Below are positions 51,624 to 61,003 of a stretch of 64,000 bases of DNA, one piece after another. The translations under genes and the position numbers were made by a program. How positions within the stretch are numbered: position 1 is the stretch's first letter; each line of letters starts with the position of its first letter. The DNA is from Paracrocinitomix sp040880585 (GTDB lineage: Bacteria > Bacteroidota > Bacteroidia > Flavobacteriales_D > Crocinitomicaceae), in contig JBBDID010000044.1 of the NCBI GenBank assembly GCA_040880585.1, positions 1 to 64,000 on the forward strand, given 5' to 3'. Below the pieces are notes generated by a model, which was not told where the DNA came from, searched no databases, and saw nothing but the letters and a program-made list of their open reading frames with translations.

Positions 51624-52615
51624 AATCGCGGACAAATTTTAACCGTTTTCTTATCTTTTTTCTGATGCATGTAAGTAAAAGAAATTTCAAAACCACCTCT
51701 GTAAGAAGATGCAATAGCTAACTTAGAAAGGTTTACGTCATAACTTACTTTGGCAATATAGTTGGCTTTTTTAGCTCCTATTGAAGCAATGAAAGCATCA
51801 CGATTTCTAAAAGTAAGACCTCCCAATATGTAAAATTCACTAGGCTTAAGATAGATTCCGGCATCTACCGCAAAAGTAAGTTCGGTAAATGGTTCTTGAT
51901 ACATAAAAAGCACCTTTGGGATCAGGTAAAAGGTTTCTGTGATATTGATTCTGGTTCCGGCGTGTGCATAAAACCGCATGGGGAGTTTATTATTGGCGCC
52001 ATACCAGGATTCGTTAGGCGTTAATAAATTAAAGGCAGAAATTCCTAAAAAGGGATTTAATCTTGTCTGCTGTTTGGCATAGTAATAAAGCAGGCCGGCG
52101 TTTAGTTCAGGAATAATAAAAGCTTGCTCATTAAATGTTTCACCACTTGCCAAACCGTTGTCAAACCCTCCTCCATTAGTCGTTGTGTATTGACTATTAT
52201 AGGTATGCAGTTGGTATTCTACCCTTTTTTGTGTCAACCCACCTTGTACACCAAAGGTAATATTATGCGCCCTTCTTTTATCTAAAGAAATAGTATAGCC
52301 AATAGACCCGACACCTTGCAATGCATTGAAGTTTCCTATCCCTGCCCGGTAATTTACAATTTGCGCACCAAATCCCCATTTTTTGTAGGGCACATCAAAA
52401 CTTATCAAGGCTGTATTATAGGCCTTATAGTTAACAGAACTCCATTGATTTCTGTACTGACCGTGTATTCGCCATTGTCCGTCAACCACACCTGTTAGTG
52501 CAGGGTTTAAATACATGGGTGCTGCATCATACATGGACAAATGCCAGTCTTGTGCTTTCAATCCATTTAACGAAAAACAGCAAAATAGTAATAGATATAG
52601 CTTTTTCAATCTCAT
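51620..52615 (-). CDS. PorP/SprF-family outer-membrane protein (PorP B)
   Basis: This protein (331 aa) has a signal peptide (LYLLLFCCFSLNGLKA) and the family start QDWHLSMYDAAPMYLNPALTG followed by beta-barrel strands. It is the closest relative of PorP A within the window (same YDAAP/A-x-x-NP start, same RIHG-x-(Y/F)RNQW block) and ends in CPRL. The start shares one base with the adhesin B stop, and the end overlaps OmpA B, indicating tight coupling of the three. Role in surface anchoring of adhesin B is inferred from the SprB/SprF example. Confidence 0.9.
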   Translation of the reverse strand: MRLKKLYLLLFCCFSLNGLKAQDWHLSMYDAAPMYLNPALTGVVDGQWRIHGQYRNQWSSVNYKAYNTALISFDVPYKKWGFGAQIVNYRAGIGNFNALQGVGSIGYTISLDKRRAHNITFGVQGGLTQKRVEYQLHTYNSQYTTTNGGGFDNGLASGETFNEQAFIIPELNAGLLYYYAKQQTRLNPFLGISAFNLLTPNESWYGANNKLPMRFYAHAGTRINITETFYLIPKVLFMYQEPFTELTFAVDAGIYLKPSEFYILGGLTFRNRDAFIASIGAKKANYIAKVSYDVNLSKLAIASSYRGGFEISFTYMHQKKDKKTVKICPRL

Positions 52616-55600
52616 TATCGCATTAATGTCACGTCTCCTTCTTCAATGAATTCATTCCCTCCCGGCATAATTACAGTATACGTCCAGGAATAGACCCCAA
52701 TTGGAGCAAGTTGTCCTTCAAATGTACCATCCCAACCTTCGTGGTTGATATCAGTTGTTTCGTAAACTAATTGTCCCCAGTTATTAAATATTTTAAAGTC
52801 TACCGCATCAAAAGGTCCTCCTCGAATAAGGTAAAAGTCGTTTTCACCATCTCCATTTGGTGTGAACGCAGTAGGAAGGGCCGGCTCAAGTATAATTTGA
52901 ATTAATTTTTTCGTTGTATCTGTACATCCTGCTGTATCTGAAACAGTAAGCGTTATTTCGTAAGTGCCACCGTTTGCGTAGGAGTGGACTTCATTCTGAC
53001 TAAATCCGCCAATTCCGTCTCCAAAATCCCAAAACCAAGTGGTAATAGGTCCATCAGTTGACTCATCTGTAAAAAAGACATTTTCCAACGCTAAAGCAGG
53101 AACCGGACTAACAGAAAAGACAGCTGTAGGACCGGCTAATACTTGAATGTCTTGAGAAATTGTGCCTACACACCCTGAATCAGAAGTGACTTCCATTTCA
53201 ACAGGATAGCTACCTGCATTTCCAAAAATAAAGGACGGATTTTGTATAGTGCTGGAGCCTGCTCCATTGTCAAAATCCCAACTGTATGATGCGATACCAC
53301 CTGAGGCAATAAAAGTTTGATCTATAAATTCAACTGCTTCATTTTCGCAGGCAGATGAGTGTGAAAAAGCAGCTACCGGTACCGGATTTACAGTAATTGA
53401 ACGAGATGTTGTGTCAAAACAACCATTTGAGGCACCTGCAATCAAGGTAACAATAAAATTACCGGAAGATGTATAATTGTGAATAGGGTCTGCTGCAATT
53501 GAAGTACCAGCATCACCAAAATCATATTGCCAACTGTTAATACTTCCATCTGTAGTAGTAGATTGGTCAAAGAACTCTGTATTTTCACCTAAACAAGCAG
53601 ATGAGTTGGTAAATTCAGCAATAGGAGCAGCTTTGTAAGTTATAGTGATGGTGTCATCATCTGCTAAACAGCCAAAATCTGCAGAAGAAGTAAGGATAAG
53701 GTCTACAGTTCCACTACTCAAATCCAAAGTTGAGGGATAGTAAAAAGTGGTAAGCAGGTTATTATTAGGGTCAAAATATCCTGTACCTGTGGATGACCAG
53801 GAAGCACCTAAAGCAGTACCGGACAGTGTGCCGTTAAGAGCTGCCGGCTCATTGGCACAGAAATCCTGATCAATTCCAGCAAATACTTGAGGAGGTGCAA
53901 CAAAAGTAAGGATCAATGAATCTTGCTCTACCGGACAAAATCCACCATTGGTTTCCAGGTAAATAGTAAGTGATCCACCAACAGTATCTGACGGAACTAT
54001 ATTATAGGTGGTATTAAGTGAACTGGGATCAGTAACTGACCCGCCACCTGCAACTGTCCATGTAGTAGAATAGCCTGTTGTAACTGTACCATCCAGATCA
54101 ATTGTCGGGACGTTGGCACATAAAGAGTCTTCAGTGAGGATATTTACAATAGGTTTATCCAAAATACTAAGTTGTAAACTGTCGGATACAGCCAGACAAT
54201 TTCCATTATTAGTGGAGGTTAATACTAAGGTGATAGATCCTGAAGCTGTATCAGCCGCACTGATCAAATAATCGTTTGCCAAATTAAATTCTGAAGGATC
54301 AAAAGCGCCTGATCCTGAAGTGGTCCACACTCCGGTAGCTGTAGGGCCACTAACTACACCATTAAGGGCCACTTCCGGGTCACTTGAACAAGTCACAATA
54401 TCAGCACCTGCGACAACTGAAGGAGATTCAGTAAAATATAATATAACAGTATCCTCATCATTTGGACAAGAAAAGAAACTTCCGCTTGAAGTAAGGTATA
54501 ATACAACGCTATCGTTAGCCAGATCAGTAGGAGAGGGAGTGTAGGTAGTATTCAAATCAGCTACATCATCAAATGATCCTCCAAAACCCCCCGACCAGGT
54601 AGAAGCAAGGGCATATTGAAGTGTTCCACTAATCGGAATGGCACCTACGTTATTTTTACAATAACTATCGTCAGTCCCGGCCGATACAGAAGGAGACTGA
54701 ATAAACTCTACCTTCATGGTGTCATAACGGGGATCACAATTACCCGTAGATTGTAAAACAAAAGTTAAGTACCCTTGATCATAATCACTTTGAACCGGAT
54801 CGTAAGTAGTTGATAAGTTAATTGGATTATTCAGCGTTCCCGTACCATCCAACACACTCCATATTCCAGTTGATGCGCCACCGCTCACACTTCCGTCTAG
54901 GTTGATAATGGATTCTGCACTACAAAGTGTTGTATCTTCTCCGGCATCTACAATTACTCTCCGCAAAAATGGAGAAATATAATGATACAAGCAACCAGTT
55001 GTTGCTCCTCCATTGATAATACCTAAAGAGAAAAAGTCACTGGAGTTGATTAATAAATTAGCTGAATTTACAGGAATATCTGTCGTATTATAAGCAATTT
55101 GAGCACCCATCCAGGCACCACCTGTTCCAGGTACCGGATTAAAATCACCGGCTTGGACTAAAGTGGGGTCGCCGTTTAAGGTAAAGTTGCCCTCTGAACC
55201 TGACGGAACAACTATATCTAACAAAAAGCTTTGATCATTTGTTCGGGTAAAACTTACTTGATCTGAACCTGCACAATTCAATGGTGGAAGTAAAGCTTTC
55301 CCCAATTCACAACCGTATCCGGACATGTGTAATAAGTATACATTTTTGTCGGCGGAAACTGATGTCAATTGTTCTGTAATACTGTATTGATAAGTGTCTC
55401 CCTGATTAATAATTTGAGTTGTAGTGGTTATTCCATTATCTATTGTAATGGTCGTGAAGTTTTCAACTGCAACTACAAATATTGATTCATCAGAACCTGC
55501 ATTTAAGAATCCTTTATTGACAATGTAGTCTTTTCCAATCACATCCGTAGGTACAATTTGGTCTCCCATAAGGTCAAAGCACCCGCCACCACCAGATGGG

Positions 55601-56358
55601 TTTACAGAATCATCATTGACTGTTACAGAGACAGGTTTGTCCGAGACAACAATCGAGCCAGCTAAACTACTACCGGGATTACTGGTTGTCATTACCAGGT
55701 TTTCACAAGTGTAAGATTGCCCTGCCTGTGGTAGAAATACTGAATACGTTACATCAGCAGGGTGACCTCCAATTACATCACAACGGGGCGTGATGTAAAT
55801 GGTGGTATTATCTTCAGTTGCTACAACAGAGAAATATTGCTTTGGTTGAGTAATATCACCATCTCCGTTTCTGTCTGAAGTTAAAAACCGATTGTCCCAG
55901 AGCGTTTGAAAGGGCGTGACAAACTCATATCCCATACCATTTTGACCTTTAAGAGAGTATGTTTCAGGGTTATTTGAGCTTCCATTATCCGGAGATGATA
56001 TAAAATCATAAACAACAATAATGGGAAAATCAGATTCAATTTTAAATCCCCAATTCAATACCATATCAGCCGGTTTACTCTCAAGTGTGTTAACTAAATG
56101 AGAGACATATTTAGAAAATAGTGTATTTGCCGGAACAATAAATGTAGTGTCATATGTATGAGCAGGCTGGTATAGCCTAATAGTTGTTGCATTGGCAAAA
56201 GTTGAAAAATGAAAGGCCATTGGTTGATTCTGATCGTGATCTGGAGTCACCCATGGCGCTGCAAACCAAAAAGCTGTATCAATTTGAGCCCTTGCCTCTT
56301 GCGTCCCTGTTGCAAACCAAATACCAATTGTTAATATGATTAATTTAATACACTTCAT
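52615..56358 (-). CDS. Giant type B T9SS adhesin with IgGFc-binding-like head (adhesin B)
   Basis: A 1247-aa secreted protein. Signal peptide, then an IgGFc-binding-protein-like N-terminal domain (about 25-455, with DTAFWFAAPWVTPDHDQN, QYFSVVATEDNTTIYITPR, CFDLMGDQIVP). Five ~85-aa W-x-G beta-sandwich repeats (about 460-890, each starting (V)xAG-D and with TG(V/I)W) and three PKD domains (about 890-1155) follow, then a type B sorting domain (LPTAFTPNGDGENDFYLIRGG ... GDVTLMR). Adhesin C has the same plan. Cys in the repeats probably form disulfides. The stop shares one base with the PorP B start. The head domain's name comes from mammalian mucin-like proteins; a binding partner here is unknown. 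Confidence 0.92.
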   Translation of the reverse strand: MKCIKLIILTIGIWFATGTQEARAQIDTAFWFAAPWVTPDHDQNQPMAFHFSTFANATTIRLYQPAHTYDTTFIVPANTLFSKYVSHLVNTLESKPADMVLNWGFKIESDFPIIVVYDFISSPDNGSSNNPETYSLKGQNGMGYEFVTPFQTLWDNRFLTSDRNGDGDITQPKQYFSVVATEDNTTIYITPRCDVIGGHPADVTYSVFLPQAGQSYTCENLVMTTSNPGSSLAGSIVVSDKPVSVTVNDDSVNPSGGGGCFDLMGDQIVPTDVIGKDYIVNKGFLNAGSDESIFVVAVENFTTITIDNGITTTTQIINQGDTYQYSITEQLTSVSADKNVYLLHMSGYGCELGKALLPPLNCAGSDQVSFTRTNDQSFLLDIVVPSGSEGNFTLNGDPTLVQAGDFNPVPGTGGAWMGAQIAYNTTDIPVNSANLLINSSDFFSLGIINGGATTGCLYHYISPFLRRVIVDAGEDTTLCSAESIINLDGSVSGGASTGIWSVLDGTGTLNNPINLSTTYDPVQSDYDQGYLTFVLQSTGNCDPRYDTMKVEFIQSPSVSAGTDDSYCKNNVGAIPISGTLQYALASTWSGGFGGSFDDVADLNTTYTPSPTDLANDSVVLYLTSSGSFFSCPNDEDTVILYFTESPSVVAGADIVTCSSDPEVALNGVVSGPTATGVWTTSGSGAFDPSEFNLANDYLISAADTASGSITLVLTSTNNGNCLAVSDSLQLSILDKPIVNILTEDSLCANVPTIDLDGTVTTGYSTTWTVAGGGSVTDPSSLNTTYNIVPSDTVGGSLTIYLETNGGFCPVEQDSLILTFVAPPQVFAGIDQDFCANEPAALNGTLSGTALGASWSSTGTGYFDPNNNLLTTFYYPSTLDLSSGTVDLILTSSADFGCLADDDTITITYKAAPIAEFTNSSACLGENTEFFDQSTTTDGSINSWQYDFGDAGTSIAADPIHNYTSSGNFIVTLIAGASNGCFDTTSRSITVNPVPVAAFSHSSACENEAVEFIDQTFIASGGIASYSWDFDNGAGSSTIQNPSFIFGNAGSYPVEMEVTSDSGCVGTISQDIQVLAGPTAVFSVSPVPALALENVFFTDESTDGPITTWFWDFGDGIGGFSQNEVHSYANGGTYEITLTVSDTAGCTDTTKKLIQIILEPALPTAFTPNGDGENDFYLIRGGPFDAVDFKIFNNWGQLVYETTDINHEGWDGTFEGQLAPIGVYSWTYTVIMPGGNEFIEEGDVTLMR

Positions 56359-56373
56359 ACGCTCCTCTTTTTA

Positions 56374-57381
56374 TTAATCATCTTTCTTTTTATTTTCTTC
56401 AAAGATACTGTTATTCAACTCTTCGTCTTGTTCATCTAAAGAAGGTTTCTTAGATGTTGTTTGAAAAGAAAGCATAATTTCATGTGTCCCTGAATTGTAT
56501 GTTTTGACAGCCCCTAATGAGTAATCAAAAGCATAACCAATTGTGAGACGATTTTTTAGTTTTACACCTAGTGACACACCCACAGCATCTTCTGTTCTAT
56601 AGGTTAAGCCCAACCAGTACTTTTTGTCATAAGTAGCACGCAACATGACACTACCTTGAGGAGTTAAGGGAGCTACATAATTGACCATTAAAACAGGCAT
56701 TAATTCAAAATCTTTTTTCTTTTTAATAGGTTTTCCATCTTCATCTAAAGGAACTTTCTTCTTTCCGTTGACCAGCCATTTATAACCTCCTATTACCGTG
56801 TAATGTTTTGAAAGACCGTCATTGAATCCTGTAAATTCAATTGCTGCACCTAAAATGTGACGCATAGACATCATAACGAAAAATTTGTCGCTATACAGAT
56901 TTAAACCTGCAGAAAGGTCGAGAGCTCCTGTAGATAATACTCCGGTACTTGATAAAACATTGTCATTGGCATCAGCCAATTGAGCGTCGTACAGCCTAAT
57001 ATTGTATTGTTGATACCCCGGACGGATACCCATTCCTAATCTTACTTTTTCTCCCAGTTTAACATGGTAAGCATAATTTAATAAGAACCCTGTATTAGAA
57101 ACCAACCCACTTCGATCATTAACAATTGAAATACCATAGCCATGTTTTCGTTTATTCTTGATTGAGCCGTAGTAATTTCCATAGATGGTTACCGGTGCAT
57201 CATCAAATCCAACCCATTGTGACCTGAAGCCAATATTTGCATAATGAACATCCTTACTCCCTGCAATAGCAGGGTTATAGTAGTAGTCGTTCATTAAAAA
57301 ATTAGTAAACACGTGTTGTTGCTGTGCTTCCATTTTGAATGACAACAATACTATGACTGATATGGTGACAATTCTTTTCAT
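56374..57381 (-). CDS. PorP/SprF-family outer-membrane protein (PorP C)
   Basis: A 335-aa PorP/SprF-type protein with signal peptide (MKRIVTISVIVLLSFKMEA) and the start QQQHVFTNFLMNDYYYNPAIAGS, giving the better-known Bacteroidota PorP form (NP-A-x-AGS, SQWVGFDDAP). It contains a lysine-rich insert (KKVPLDEDGKPIKKKKDF, about 205-222). The C-terminus is charged (EENKKKDD) and lacks the CP-K/R-L ending of PorP A and B; no OmpA-family gene follows it. The start shares one base with the adhesin C stop and the next gene, adhesin B, starts 15 nt after its end. It probably serves adhesin C. Confidence 0.9.
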   Translation of the reverse strand: MKRIVTISVIVLLSFKMEAQQQHVFTNFLMNDYYYNPAIAGSKDVHYANIGFRSQWVGFDDAPVTIYGNYYGSIKNKRKHGYGISIVNDRSGLVSNTGFLLNYAYHVKLGEKVRLGMGIRPGYQQYNIRLYDAQLADANDNVLSSTGVLSTGALDLSAGLNLYSDKFFVMMSMRHILGAAIEFTGFNDGLSKHYTVIGGYKWLVNGKKKVPLDEDGKPIKKKKDFELMPVLMVNYVAPLTPQGSVMLRATYDKKYWLGLTYRTEDAVGVSLGVKLKNRLTIGYAFDYSLGAVKTYNSGTHEIMLSFQTTSKKPSLDEQDEELNNSIFEENKKKDD

Positions 57382-60300
57382 TAGTTATTTCCGGATATTA
57401 AGACGAGCAAAGCTCCTTGATAAATATCTTCTTCGTTATCACTTAACTTAATAACATAGTAATAGTTTCCTTCGGGGACAAGTTCTCCGTTAAATGTTCC
57501 ATCCCACGGGTCTGAATATCCAATGGATTGAAAGACGGTTTGCCCCCAACGATTAACAATTACAATTTCAGCTTCAGGGTTCACTAAATCAATAAACGCT
57601 AACTTCCAGACGTCATTTTTACCATCACCGTTGGGTGAAATGGCATTTGGGATCAATAAATTAATCTCTTCGGTTACTGTATTAATGGTCAGTGTTTTTG
57701 TTGTGCTATCTACACAACCCAATGGACCGGTTGCGAAAAGGGTGACTTCATAGTTACCATTTGCAAAATAAGTGGTTGTTGGATTTTGCTCTACAGAGGT
57801 CTCTCCATTTCCAAGTTCCCAATACCAGGATGAGGTATAATCAGAGGTATCAATAAAGGTAAACTCCGCTCCGATATTAAGTCCGCCTGATGTATTGTAA
57901 AAGAATCCGGCAACGGGGCTTGGTGGGATATTAACCACTTGAATAATTGTGTCTTTACAACTATTAGAAGTAGATACAATTTGTGTGATGGTGAAGTTTC
58001 CCTGTCCTGTAAATAATTGAGATGGATTTTGTGTGGATTGACTTCCCATTCCACCAAAATCATAAAACCAACTATTAATTGTTCCAGTACCTACAGTCGA
58101 TTCGTCGGAAAAATTGATTACAACTTGTTCATTATTACAACTTGAAGTGTATGAAAAATCTGCTAACGGGAGTTCGTGAACACTTATATTTTTTACAGTT
58201 GTATCAAGACATCCAGCATCACTTTCTACAATAAGTTCAGCATTAAAATTCCCACTACTTCCATAAATATGATAGGTATCTGGTACAGAGGCAGTGTTAC
58301 CATCCCCAAAATCATAGTTCCAGGATATTATATTTCCGAAACCATTCAGTGAAAAATCGGTGAAATAAGTAGTATCATTTTGACAAACTGTATTGAAATT
58401 AAAATTCGCAAATGGCGGGGTGACAAAATCAATTTGAACATCATCATTATCTGCCAGACAATTTCCATTATTGGTAGAAGTTAGCACTAAATTGATTGAT
58501 CCTGAAGTAATTTCAGCGGCAGTGGGCTCATAACTTGCGTCAAGAGTTGTGTTATCAGGGCTAAAGGTTCCTGACCCTCCTGACCATACCCCTGTGTTGG
58601 TGGGGCCGCTTACAACACCTGCTAAGTCAACGGTAGCTTCATTGGTGCAGGCAAAAATATTAGAACCGGCATTTACTACCGGTGGTGCAGTAAAAACTAT
58701 CGCAACACTATCCATGTCACTGGTACATGAACCGTTATTTGTACTTTGTAGATAAATGGTTATTTCTCCACCGTTAACGTCGGTAGGACTTGGCTGATAG
58801 GAGCAGTTAAGTGTTAAGTTGTCCGGGCTAAAAATACCATTTCCACTAGTTGTCCACTTTCCGGTGGTTGTCCCACCACTTACTGTTCCATTTAGGTTAA
58901 AATCCGGGTTGTTAGAACAAACATAAATGGTATCTTCAGGAATATTAACAACGGGAGCATCTGTTATGGTAATAGTCATGGTATCTGTTTCAACAATACA
59001 AGAAGCGTTGTCGGTAGAAGTAAGTACCAATTGTACACTACCTGCCGTAGTATCTGCTGAAGATGGAATATATTGAGCGTCCAACGTATCAGGGTCAGGA
59101 GAGAAGGTGCCAGAACCCAAAGTTGTCCAGGTGGCTGTAGAAGCCCCGCCACTTACATCACCATTTAGATTTACAGTAGAATTATTTGCGCAGACGATTT
59201 GATCTGCTCCTGCATTTACAATAGGGGATGGAGTTACTGTTAGTACTAATGTATCTTTCACCTCAGGACAGGGGCCGGTTGAGGTAAGGATAAGATTGAT
59301 TGGGCTAATAATTGTGTCAATAGGGCTAGCATTATAAATATTGATCAGTGAGTCTGTGCTGTATTCAAAAGATCCAAATCCGGTACCGCTCCAGTTTCCT
59401 GTAACATCTCCTCCTCCTACAATACCATTAAGGCTAAAAGGAACATTTTCACATACAGTAGCATCCAGTCCGGCATCCACAAAAGGGTATGAGCTGAATT
59501 CAGAAACATAAGCATAGGCCGCTCCCTGCCCGTCTTCACCGCTTAATACAGCCATACTAAATACGTCCTCTGAATTGGAGACAATATTATAGCTACCCAC
59601 TGGTACATCTGTAGTATTGAAATAGAAAACACCCGTTACAAATTCACCACCTGTACCCGGAACTACGGTAAATCCAGCTGCTGTAATCAGGGTAGAGCTT
59701 CCATTTAAGGTGAATTGATCTTCAAAACCTGCCCGTATGTGCAAAAGAATTCCGATAGAATCTGTTGTAGCCCGCGTAAAAGTTTGATCGTATTTACCGG
59801 CACAAAAGGCATTGGGTAATTGAGCTCCGGCTAAATTACAACCGTAGCCTGATGCATGCCATAAATAAACCGGTTTGGAAGTGTGCACGTAGTTATAAGT
59901 GTCATTTAAATCGTACTCATAAGTCTCACTCCAGTTGATTAATGTATTGGTAGTGGATAAATTTTCAATAGTTATGGAAGTAGAATTTTGTGTAGCAAGA
60001 ATGAAAATTTTGTCATCCGAAGAATTGCCTCTGTGAATCACAAAATCGGTTCCTAAATATTCAGTAGGGGTAATTTGATCTCCCATAGAAGAGGTACAAC
60101 CTCCGTGACTTAAAGCTCCTGAAAAAAGTGTTACCGATACAGGCTTATCAGAAGCGATAATAGATCCTGACAAGGAAGTAGTTGAGCTTACATCCGTGTC
60201 ACGACCACTGTAGGTTTCTCCTTCATTCAAAACGACATTATAGGTAGTACCCTCTAAATGTCCTGTAATATCTGTTCTTGGAGTAATAGCAATAGTGGTG

Positions 60301-60836
60301 TTGTCTTGAGAAGCGACAATCTCAAAAGAGGAATAAGTAGAGGGAGAAATAACAGCATTATCCCACTCTTTTTGAAAAGGAGTATAAAAGTTCATACCCA
60401 AAGCTTTGTTTCCTTTTAAAGAAAATATTTCTTTATTTGTTGCGCTAGAAAGTTCATAATAAGCTGAAATAATTGCAGTAGATTCAATCTTTAATCCTGT
60501 ATTTGCTACAACATCTGCTCCCGGACTTTCAATATCTGCCAGAAATGCTGAGAGGTCTACATTTGAAACTGAATTCGCAGCAATTGGGACAGTTATAGGT
60601 GTGAAGCCCCCATTGGCGGGTTGGCTGATGGTGACCGTTGCTGCCTGATCATATGTCATTAAACGTAGATGAACGGGGTTATCACCTACCGCTGAAGATA
60701 TGTCCGGTGCGGCGAACCAAAAAATAGTATCTTGTTGTGCGACGGAAGAAAAAGTAAAACAGCCAAACAAGATCAATAAGATCGCTCTCAACTTATAAAA
60801 AAAATGGCGTGTAAGCATGTAAGAATAGCTATTCAT
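57381..60836 (-). CDS. Giant type B T9SS adhesin with IgGFc-binding-like head (adhesin C)
   Basis: A 1151-aa secreted protein with the plan of adhesin B: signal peptide (about 8-35, ILLILFGCFTFSSVA), IgGFc-binding-like head (about 35-435, QDTIFWFAAPDISSA, SFEIVASQDNTTIAITPR, SMGDQITP), four W-x-G repeats (about 440-790), three PKD domains and a type B sorting domain (IPNAISPNGDGKNDVWKL ... YYYVIKL). The ATG at 60836 is used; an in-frame TTG four codons upstream and an ATG at 60818 are alternatives, and none changes the signal. It is the first gene of the five-gene run ending in OmpA B and has a TAAATTTG box 38 nt upstream. Confidence 0.92.
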   Translation of the reverse strand: MNSYSYMLTRHFFYKLRAILLILFGCFTFSSVAQQDTIFWFAAPDISSAVGDNPVHLRLMTYDQAATVTISQPANGGFTPITVPIAANSVSNVDLSAFLADIESPGADVVANTGLKIESTAIISAYYELSSATNKEIFSLKGNKALGMNFYTPFQKEWDNAVISPSTYSSFEIVASQDNTTIAITPRTDITGHLEGTTYNVVLNEGETYSGRDTDVSSTTSLSGSIIASDKPVSVTLFSGALSHGGCTSSMGDQITPTEYLGTDFVIHRGNSSDDKIFILATQNSTSITIENLSTTNTLINWSETYEYDLNDTYNYVHTSKPVYLWHASGYGCNLAGAQLPNAFCAGKYDQTFTRATTDSIGILLHIRAGFEDQFTLNGSSTLITAAGFTVVPGTGGEFVTGVFYFNTTDVPVGSYNIVSNSEDVFSMAVLSGEDGQGAAYAYVSEFSSYPFVDAGLDATVCENVPFSLNGIVGGGDVTGNWSGTGFGSFEYSTDSLINIYNASPIDTIISPINLILTSTGPCPEVKDTLVLTVTPSPIVNAGADQIVCANNSTVNLNGDVSGGASTATWTTLGSGTFSPDPDTLDAQYIPSSADTTAGSVQLVLTSTDNASCIVETDTMTITITDAPVVNIPEDTIYVCSNNPDFNLNGTVSGGTTTGKWTTSGNGIFSPDNLTLNCSYQPSPTDVNGGEITIYLQSTNNGSCTSDMDSVAIVFTAPPVVNAGSNIFACTNEATVDLAGVVSGPTNTGVWSGGSGTFSPDNTTLDASYEPTAAEITSGSINLVLTSTNNGNCLADNDDVQIDFVTPPFANFNFNTVCQNDTTYFTDFSLNGFGNIISWNYDFGDGNTASVPDTYHIYGSSGNFNAELIVESDAGCLDTTVKNISVHELPLADFSYTSSCNNEQVVINFSDESTVGTGTINSWFYDFGGMGSQSTQNPSQLFTGQGNFTITQIVSTSNSCKDTIIQVVNIPPSPVAGFFYNTSGGLNIGAEFTFIDTSDYTSSWYWELGNGETSVEQNPTTTYFANGNYEVTLFATGPLGCVDSTTKTLTINTVTEEINLLIPNAISPNGDGKNDVWKLAFIDLVNPEAEIVIVNRWGQTVFQSIGYSDPWDGTFNGELVPEGNYYYVIKLSDNEEDIYQGALLVLISGNN

Positions 60837-60873
60837 TTCGTAGTCCAACGGTAATTTCTTTTAATAATATTCG

Positions 60874-60881
60874 CAAATTTA
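60874..60881 (-). promoter_or_regulatory. -7 box for the five-gene adhesin operon
   Basis: The minus strand reads TAAATTTG, about 38 nt before the adhesin C ATG at 60836. No other promoter-like box was seen between the five genes, where gaps are 15 nt or less. Confidence 0.45.
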
Positions 60882-61003
60882 CATCAATCGAATGAAATAT
60901 GATCGATTAATGTCAGGAATTTAACGATAACCCTTCTAAATACCTATACGAAAATAATTACTGAAAGGTTGATTAAAAAAAAATATTTATAAAGTAAAGC
61001 AGA

